Source of the DNA: Chitinophaga sp. Ak27
GTDB taxonomy: Bacteria > Bacteroidota > Bacteroidia > Chitinophagales > Chitinophagaceae
Direction of reading: 5' to 3'
Length of the DNA stretch: 64,000 nt
NCBI RefSeq assembly: GCF_012726295.1
Contig: NZ_JABAOB010000006.1
Coordinates: forward strand, 124,001 to 188,000
In this document: one piece after another, positions 61,332-64,000 of the stretch
Numbering within the stretch: position 1 is the first letter of the stretch
Layout of the letters: each line of letters starts with the position of its first letter
The notes under the pieces: model-generated
What the model was told of the DNA's origin: nothing
Seen by the model: only the letters and a program-made list of their open reading frames with translations
Databases searched by the model: none
Position numbers and translations under genes: made by a program

Positions 61332-61562
61332 TTATAGCAATTTATCAATGGCGCTGGCTAATGCTTCATCTTTGGCGGTGATAACATCCCCTGCATCATG
61401 TGTGCTCAGATATATTTCCACTTTGTTATAAACGTTACGCCAGTTTGGGTGATGGTCCATTTTTTCAGCTACCATCGCCACTTTGGTCATAAATGCAAAC
61501 GCATCCCGAAAATCTTTAAATTCAAATGCCCGGTAAAGCTGTTTGTTTCTTTCTTCCCACAT
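61332..61562 (-). CDS. phhB: 4a-hydroxytetrahydrobiopterin dehydratase (PCD/DCoH family)
   Basis: Regenerates dihydropterin cofactor after aromatic amino acid hydroxylation. The 76-residue protein has the active-site signature KMDHHPNWRNVYNKVEI with the His-His-Pro-x-Trp core, preceded by FKDFRDAFAFMTKVAMVAE and followed by the late D-x-G-x-V-T segment with KDEALASAID. It is shorter than many relatives (95-115 residues) at the N-terminus, but the active-site histidines are present. No phenylalanine hydroxylase gene is in the window. It is 22 bases upstream of the DISM kinase gene on the same strand. Confidence 0.92.
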   Translation of the reverse strand: MWEERNKQLYRAFEFKDFRDAFAFMTKVAMVAEKMDHHPNWRNVYNKVEIYLSTHDAGDVITAKDEALASAIDKLL

Positions 61563-61646
61563 AACTCAGGGGTTTAAAAGGTAAAACAAGGGGTCTTTCT
61601 TCGAATCTGGTTAAATATTATCAGGTGTTATTGTGTAGTGCCTGTC

Positions 61647-62090
61647 TTAAAAAATAAGGTTCATCTTGTTTTTGATTTCCCTGATGTCCAGTAAAGATAC
61701 TAATTGTACGAGCGGAACAATGCGTAATTCTTCCAATAATTTTTTTACATCATGGGGTTGGTAATAATCGCCCTTGATCATCCATAGAAAATGGATCTGT
61801 TTGAGTTCAGGCAGAAGAAATTCTGCTTGGCAGTGATTGTTGTAAAAGTAGTGTGCTACAGAGTTGGTGGGTTCAAGGAACTCAAGTACAGGAAAATGAA
61901 AAGACCTGCTTCTCTTGGAGAGCGTGATTTCCAGGTTATTGTTTACCCGGAAATTAGTATGCAGCTGGCGGTTAATATGCCAGCACAACTGGTAATCTCT
62001 CGCAGAAGATGCAATCCCGATCAGGTGGGTGTTTTCAAAGAAATCCTCCACCAATTGCTCCTGGTCCAGCTTTAACTTGAGTATTGTCAT
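61647..62090 (-). CDS. IPExxxVDY-family protein of unknown function (motif variant)
   Basis: 147 residues. The layout matches the Bacteroidota family named for an IPExxxVDY motif: an N-terminal LIGIASSARDYQLCWHINRQL, beta segments around FHFPVLEFLEPTNSVAHYFY, then the motif position, which here reads LPELKQIHFLWMIKG rather than the classic form. No signal peptide is present. It often lies in a housekeeping context. The function is not known. It is separated by about 42 bases from the alkyltransferase-like gene on the same strand. Confidence 0.78.
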   Translation of the reverse strand: MTILKLKLDQEQLVEDFFENTHLIGIASSARDYQLCWHINRQLHTNFRVNNNLEITLSKRSRSFHFPVLEFLEPTNSVAHYFYNNHCQAEFLLPELKQIHFLWMIKGDYYQPHDVKKLLEELRIVPLVQLVSLLDIREIKNKMNLIF

Positions 62091-62132
62091 ATAGAAAAGT
62101 AACGGTACATCCAGTCTGGATATTGAAAAAAT

Positions 62133-62564
62133 CTACTTTTTCTTTTTGCGGCTTTTTTCCGAAGGATTAGCGGGATCCCAAAAAACGGTTTTGAAATCCT
62201 GCACTTTATCTGCTTTTACTACCACGCCCTCCTGTTCCAGCAGCTCCTGCATGAGGGTGGGAGTGGCAAAGTGGCTTCTGCCACTGAGTTCTCCTTTGCT
62301 GTTGACAACCCGGTGGGCGGGTACGGCCGGTTTGGCGCTGCCGGCTGCATTCATAGCCCAGCCAACCATACGGCCGGTCAGCTTCAACCCCGAGGCATCC
62401 GCAATGGCGCCATACGAGGTGACCCTGCCGCGTGGAATGGTGCGGGCTATTTTAAATACGGTTTTAAAAAAAGAATCCGATTTACTGGTCTTCTTTTCCT
62501 TTTTCTCCTTCTTCCCGTCTACGGGCAAGGAGGGCAGCTCTTTTGGGTTCAGGTACTTTTTCAT
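62133..62564 (-). CDS. Alkyltransferase-like protein (MGMT family, catalytic Cys replaced by Ala)
   Basis: 143 residues. The MGMT/Ada fold is clear: VFKIARTIPRGRVTSYGAIA, RMVGWAMNAA with the Arg finger region, and the active-site motif VPAHRVVNSKG. In true O6-alkylguanine transferases this reads PCHR. Ala83 replaces the nucleophile, so this is an alkyltransferase-like protein that binds O6-alkylguanine and flags it for nucleotide excision repair, as in Thermus TTHA1564 and yeast Atl1. A Lys-rich N-terminal tail (about 18-30) overlaps the upstream gene by 83 bases in another frame. Confidence 0.9.
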   Translation of the reverse strand: MKKYLNPKELPSLPVDGKKEKKEKKTSKSDSFFKTVFKIARTIPRGRVTSYGAIADASGLKLTGRMVGWAMNAAGSAKPAVPAHRVVNSKGELSGRSHFATPTLMQELLEQEGVVVKADKVQDFKTVFWDPANPSEKSRKKKK

Positions 62565-62694
62565 AATCAAAAGGACAGTGCTTGCAGCCATTACCACAAC
62601 AATACCCCCGGTCTACATGGAACTTTTCCGTAAATACCATATAGCCCTCGGCGTTATAATAGAAGTCAATCTTCTCCACCAACGGTTGCTTCAT
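62482..62694 (-). CDS. DUF5522-type small cysteine-rich protein
   Basis: 70 residues. The core FYYNAEGYMVFTEKFHVDRG followed by YCCGNGCKHCPFDY contains four cysteines in a CC-x3-C-x2-C arrangement, suggesting metal or cluster binding; no function is established. The C-terminal tail is Lys, Glu and Arg-rich and overlaps the alkyltransferase-like gene. Its start overlaps the end of trmB by 29 bases, so trmB, this gene and the next form a tightly overlapping series on the minus strand. Confidence 0.85.
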   Translation of the reverse strand: MKQPLVEKIDFYYNAEGYMVFTEKFHVDRGYCCGNGCKHCPFDYEKVPEPKRAALLARRREEGEKGKEDQ

Positions 62695-63373
62695 CTGACG
62701 GCAGTTTTATGCTTTGCCAGTTCAGCGGAGCAGCAGGCAATTGAAATTTCAGATAACGGATGGTTCTGCCATCAGCCAGGTGCATGCCCTCATAATAGGT
62801 CTGTATTTTCAATAATGGCGGCACTTCGGGTAAAGCATATACATCAGCAATATCTTCTATCAGGGTACATCCCGCTGCGCTGATCACTTCCTGTGTAAAA
62901 GCATACAGCTGAGGAGAGTCTGTTTTCAGGTTAATGGTAGCACCTGGCGCCAGCAGTGGCTGAAACAGCTGAAGGAACTTAGGGTGCGTTAACCTTTTCT
63001 TTGATTTGGATTGGCGGAGGAATGGATCCGGAAAGGTAATCCAGATATCCTTAATTTCTCCCGGCGCAAAATAGTTGTTGAGTTTGTCGATCTGGGTGCG
63101 CAGGAAGGCAGCGTTGGGAAGCGGTTCCTCCAGAGCTGTTTTTGCCCCCCTCCAGATACGGTTGCCTTTCAGGTCTACTCCGATAAAGTTCTGATCCGGA
63201 TACAGCCGGGCCATGCCCAGGGTATAATCCCCTTTGCCACAGGCCAGTTCTAATGTAACAGGGTGGTTGTTTTTAAAAAATTCATTCCATTTTCCCTGCA
63301 TACCTTCCGGGTAAATCAATACGTTGGGGAAGGTTTCAATTTCAGCAAATCGTTGTAATTTTTTTTGTCCCAT
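62666..63373 (-). CDS. trmB: tRNA (guanine46-N7)-methyltransferase
   Basis: Makes m7G46 in the variable loop of tRNAs with SAM. 235 residues from the ATG ending at 63373 (an in-frame TTG is 9 bases upstream). The SAM motif is LELACGKGDYTLGMARLYP, followed by FIGVDLKGNRIW, and the catalytic motif ITFPDPFLRQSKSKKRLTHPKF, split here by its usual Lys-rich loop. The length is normal for the family. The gene lies upstream of DUF5522 and downstream of an AAAGC palindrome. Confidence 0.95.
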   Translation of the reverse strand: MGQKKLQRFAEIETFPNVLIYPEGMQGKWNEFFKNNHPVTLELACGKGDYTLGMARLYPDQNFIGVDLKGNRIWRGAKTALEEPLPNAAFLRTQIDKLNNYFAPGEIKDIWITFPDPFLRQSKSKKRLTHPKFLQLFQPLLAPGATINLKTDSPQLYAFTQEVISAAGCTLIEDIADVYALPEVPPLLKIQTYYEGMHLADGRTIRYLKFQLPAAPLNWQSIKLPSDEATVGGED

Positions 63374-63394
63374 TTGCGGCAAAAATAAGAAAAA

Positions 63395-63517
63395 GCAGAA
63401 AGCAGAAGGTGGAAAGCAAAAAGCTATTGACCCGTTTGCAAGAAGATATTAAATAATATCAATTCGCTTTGATCAATCATCTCAATGGCTTTTTGCTTTC
63501 CACCTTCCGCTTTTTGC
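63395..63517. repeat. Long AAAGC-unit palindrome (36-bp stem)
   Basis: Arms 63395-63430 and 63482-63517 pair over 36 bp with one A-C mismatch and a few G-U pairs. The arms carry the units AGAAAGC, GGAAAGC and AAAAAGC, and the spacer is 51 bases and AT-rich. The core GGAAAGCAAAAAGC is nearly the same as in the palindrome at 12338-12450. Confidence 0.8.
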
Positions 63518-63518
63518 T

Positions 63519-63555
63519 CAAAAAAAAAGCCCGTAAGCATAATAACTTACGAGCT
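63519..63555 (-). terminator. Intrinsic terminator of the tRNA-like RNA
   Basis: On the minus strand AGCTCGTAAG (63555-63546) pairs with CTTACGGGCT (63537-63528), 10 bp with one G-U, around an 8-base loop, and is followed by a run of T. It ends transcription about 18 bases after the tRNA-like fold. Confidence 0.88.
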
Positions 63556-63572
63556 CTTTAAACCAATTAAGC

Positions 63573-63714
63573 TGTAGGAGGAGGAGTCGAACCTCCACGG
63601 GGCAGTTAGCCATAGCACAAATAAGATTAGTGGTCAACCCAATTATACTACGTTTATCCTGTGATCCCCACCCCCGAGACAAGAGGGCATGTCTGCCAAT
63701 TTCATCATCCCACA
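63573..63714 (-). ncRNA. tRNA-like RNA with a 74-nt structured variable region
   Basis: Read on the minus strand, the 142-nt element folds like a class II tRNA. The acceptor stem pairs TGTGGGA (63714-63708) with TCCTACA (63579-63573). The D-arm is ATG-AAATTGGCAGA-CAT, a Leu-tRNA-like D-loop. An anticodon-like arm CCCTC/GGGGG has loop TTGTCTC (GTC at the anticodon place). The T-arm is GGAGG-TTCGACT-CCTCC, fully canonical. Between the anticodon and T arms lie 74 nt where tRNAs have at most about 24. They can form GGGG/CCCC at the base, a CACAGG/TTTGTG stem and a possible pseudoknot. The base after the acceptor is G; CCA is not encoded. No tmRNA motif is present. Confidence 0.7.
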
Positions 63715-63724
63715 GTGTGTTTAT

Positions 63725-63768
63725 ATCATTACCTGCTATTGCTTGTCGTTAGCCGTTTGTGTAATGAT
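63725..63768 (-). other. 5' leader hairpin of the tRNA-like transcript
   Basis: ATCATTAC (63768-63761 on the minus strand) pairs perfectly with GTAATGAT (63732-63725) around 28 nt. The predicted transcription start falls at or just before its first base, so the RNA would begin with this hairpin, 10 nt upstream of the tRNA-like fold. Confidence 0.5.
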
Positions 63769-63775
63769 TATGATG

Positions 63776-63807
63776 CAAATCTAAAGAGAAGGGTAGTTTC
63801 TTGCAAA
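63776..63807 (-). promoter_or_regulatory. Promoter of the tRNA-like RNA, TTTG-N20-TAGATTTG
   Basis: On the minus strand TTTG (63807-63804), a 20-base spacer and TAGATTTG (63783-63776) match the Bacteroidota consensus exactly. Initiation is expected near 63769. Confidence 0.68.
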
Positions 63808-63822
63808 TTTTTTAAGAGAAAT

Positions 63823-63853
63823 TTTGGAATTTTCGATATTTTTTAAATATTTG
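63823..63853 (+). promoter_or_regulatory. Promoter of the Lrp/AsnC-family gene, TTTG-N19-AATATTTG
   Basis: TTTG (63823-63826) and AATATTTG (63846-63853) are 19 bases apart, with one mismatch in the -7 element. The start codon is 37 bases downstream. Its -33 element lies only 15 bases from that of the divergent RNA promoter. Confidence 0.55.
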
Positions 63854-63890
63854 CATATAACTTTAATACATTCAAAAACAAATTGTAAAA

Positions 63891-64000
63891 ATGAGCCACA
63901 ATTTGAATATTGACAAACTCGATTTGCAGATTATCAGCGAAATGATGTCTAATGCTGAGATCTCTTACGCCGACCTGGGGAAGAAATTGTTCGTTTCCGG
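63891..64000 (+). CDS. Lrp/AsnC-family transcriptional regulator, 3'-truncated by window edge
   Basis: Only the first 36 residues are in the window: MSHNLNIDKLDLQIISEMM followed by NAEISYADLGKKLFVSG. This is the start of the AsnC-type helix-turn-helix (LDxxDxxIIxxL-x-ADAR-x-S/T-x2-ELA-form). Members respond to amino acids through a C-terminal RAM domain, which lies beyond the window, and often repress their own and divergent promoters. It is divergent from the tRNA-like RNA gene. Confidence 0.88.
   Translation, partial: MSHNLNIDKLDLQIISEMMSNAEISYADLGKKLFVS

Larger units (their letters stand above)
63383..63890. other. 508-base non-coding region with palindrome, terminator, tRNA-like RNA and divergent promoters
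   Basis: No protein-coding gene is supported; small open frames here are inconsistent with the RNA structure. From left: an AAAGC palindrome (63395-63517), an intrinsic terminator for a minus-strand RNA (63519-63555), the tRNA-like RNA (63573-63714), its 5' leader hairpin (63725-63768), its promoter (63776-63807) and the promoter of the Lrp gene (63823-63853). Confidence 0.75.

Noticed and set aside
63573..63714. Ordinary tRNA with an intron
   Set aside because: The extra bases follow a complete anticodon-like stem rather than interrupting its loop, so removing a loop intron does not give a normal tRNA.
63573..63800. tmRNA interpretation of the right-end RNA
   Set aside because: The transcript is too short, lacks the conserved 5' end and TLD loop of tmRNA, and the only ANDKQ-like reading in the leader stops after five codons and is outside the fold.
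63661..63846. A 61-residue plus-strand open frame in the right-end intergenic region
   Set aside because: It is antisense to the tRNA-like RNA and its leader, has no recognisable sequence, and runs across both predicted promoters.
1..64000. CRISPR arrays, insertion sequences, prophage, toxin-antitoxin or known anti-phage systems
   Set aside because: No regularly spaced direct repeats, transposase or integrase motifs, or defence-gene families were found anywhere in the window.

Overview
The window reads as chromosomal DNA of a Bacteroidota bacterium, most likely Chitinophagaceae and probably Chitinophaga or a close relative. This is an inference from gene families: a Rho with a long disordered insert, 7TM-DISM and LytTR two-component pairs, an IPExxxVDY-family protein, DUF5522, tandem FtsX-type permeases. 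Several promoters also fit the Bacteroidota pattern TTTG-N19/20-TAnnTTTG, and obvious Shine-Dalgarno sites are scarce. No phage, insertion sequence, CRISPR array, rRNA or standard tRNA was seen. The first gene (RNase E/G family) and the last (Lrp/AsnC regulator) run off the window.

Layout. 1-10942 holds housekeeping genes: RNase G, a lipoprotein L,D-transpeptidase, RidA, a 3HCDH-like protein, TsaB, a cysteine-free ArsR repressor ahead of a CstB-like persulfide dioxygenase-rhodanese, a BON lipoprotein, a lipid A-type acyltransferase, NadB and a YhhN protein. 10984-34121 is a 23-kb module. A sigma-54 response regulator and its NtrY-like kinase are divergent from an exporter operon ordered adaptor, ATPase, six FtsX/MacB-type permeases, second ATPase, TolC and second adaptor. 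The intergenic region between them carries two GTCC-N6-GGAC palindromes 21 bp apart and a -24/-12 promoter, so the local regulator probably activates the exporter directly. 34241-43194 has GpsA, a large two-domain glycosyltransferase and a signalling cluster (single REC, sigma-54 activator, two histidine kinases).

43497-49678 looks like a stress and DNA-repair island: proline-rich small protein, YciE/YciF ferritin-like protein, Ku and LigD for end joining, and a third sigma-54 activator. 49673-63373 returns to mixed functions: ChrA, a 2-oxoglutarate oxygenase, an orphan ExbD, AsnS, Rho, an outer-membrane barrel, TetR, a DISM-kinase/LytTR pair, pterin dehydratase, and an overlapping trmB/DUF5522/alkyltransferase-like group.

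The most unusual element is at the right end. A minus-strand transcription unit (promoter near 63776-63807, terminator 63519-63555) encodes a 142-nt RNA with a tRNA-like acceptor stem, Leu-like D-arm, anticodon-like arm and canonical T-arm, but a 74-nt structured variable region. It lies back to back with the Lrp/AsnC gene. Long palindromes built of AAAGC units recur between genes across the window.
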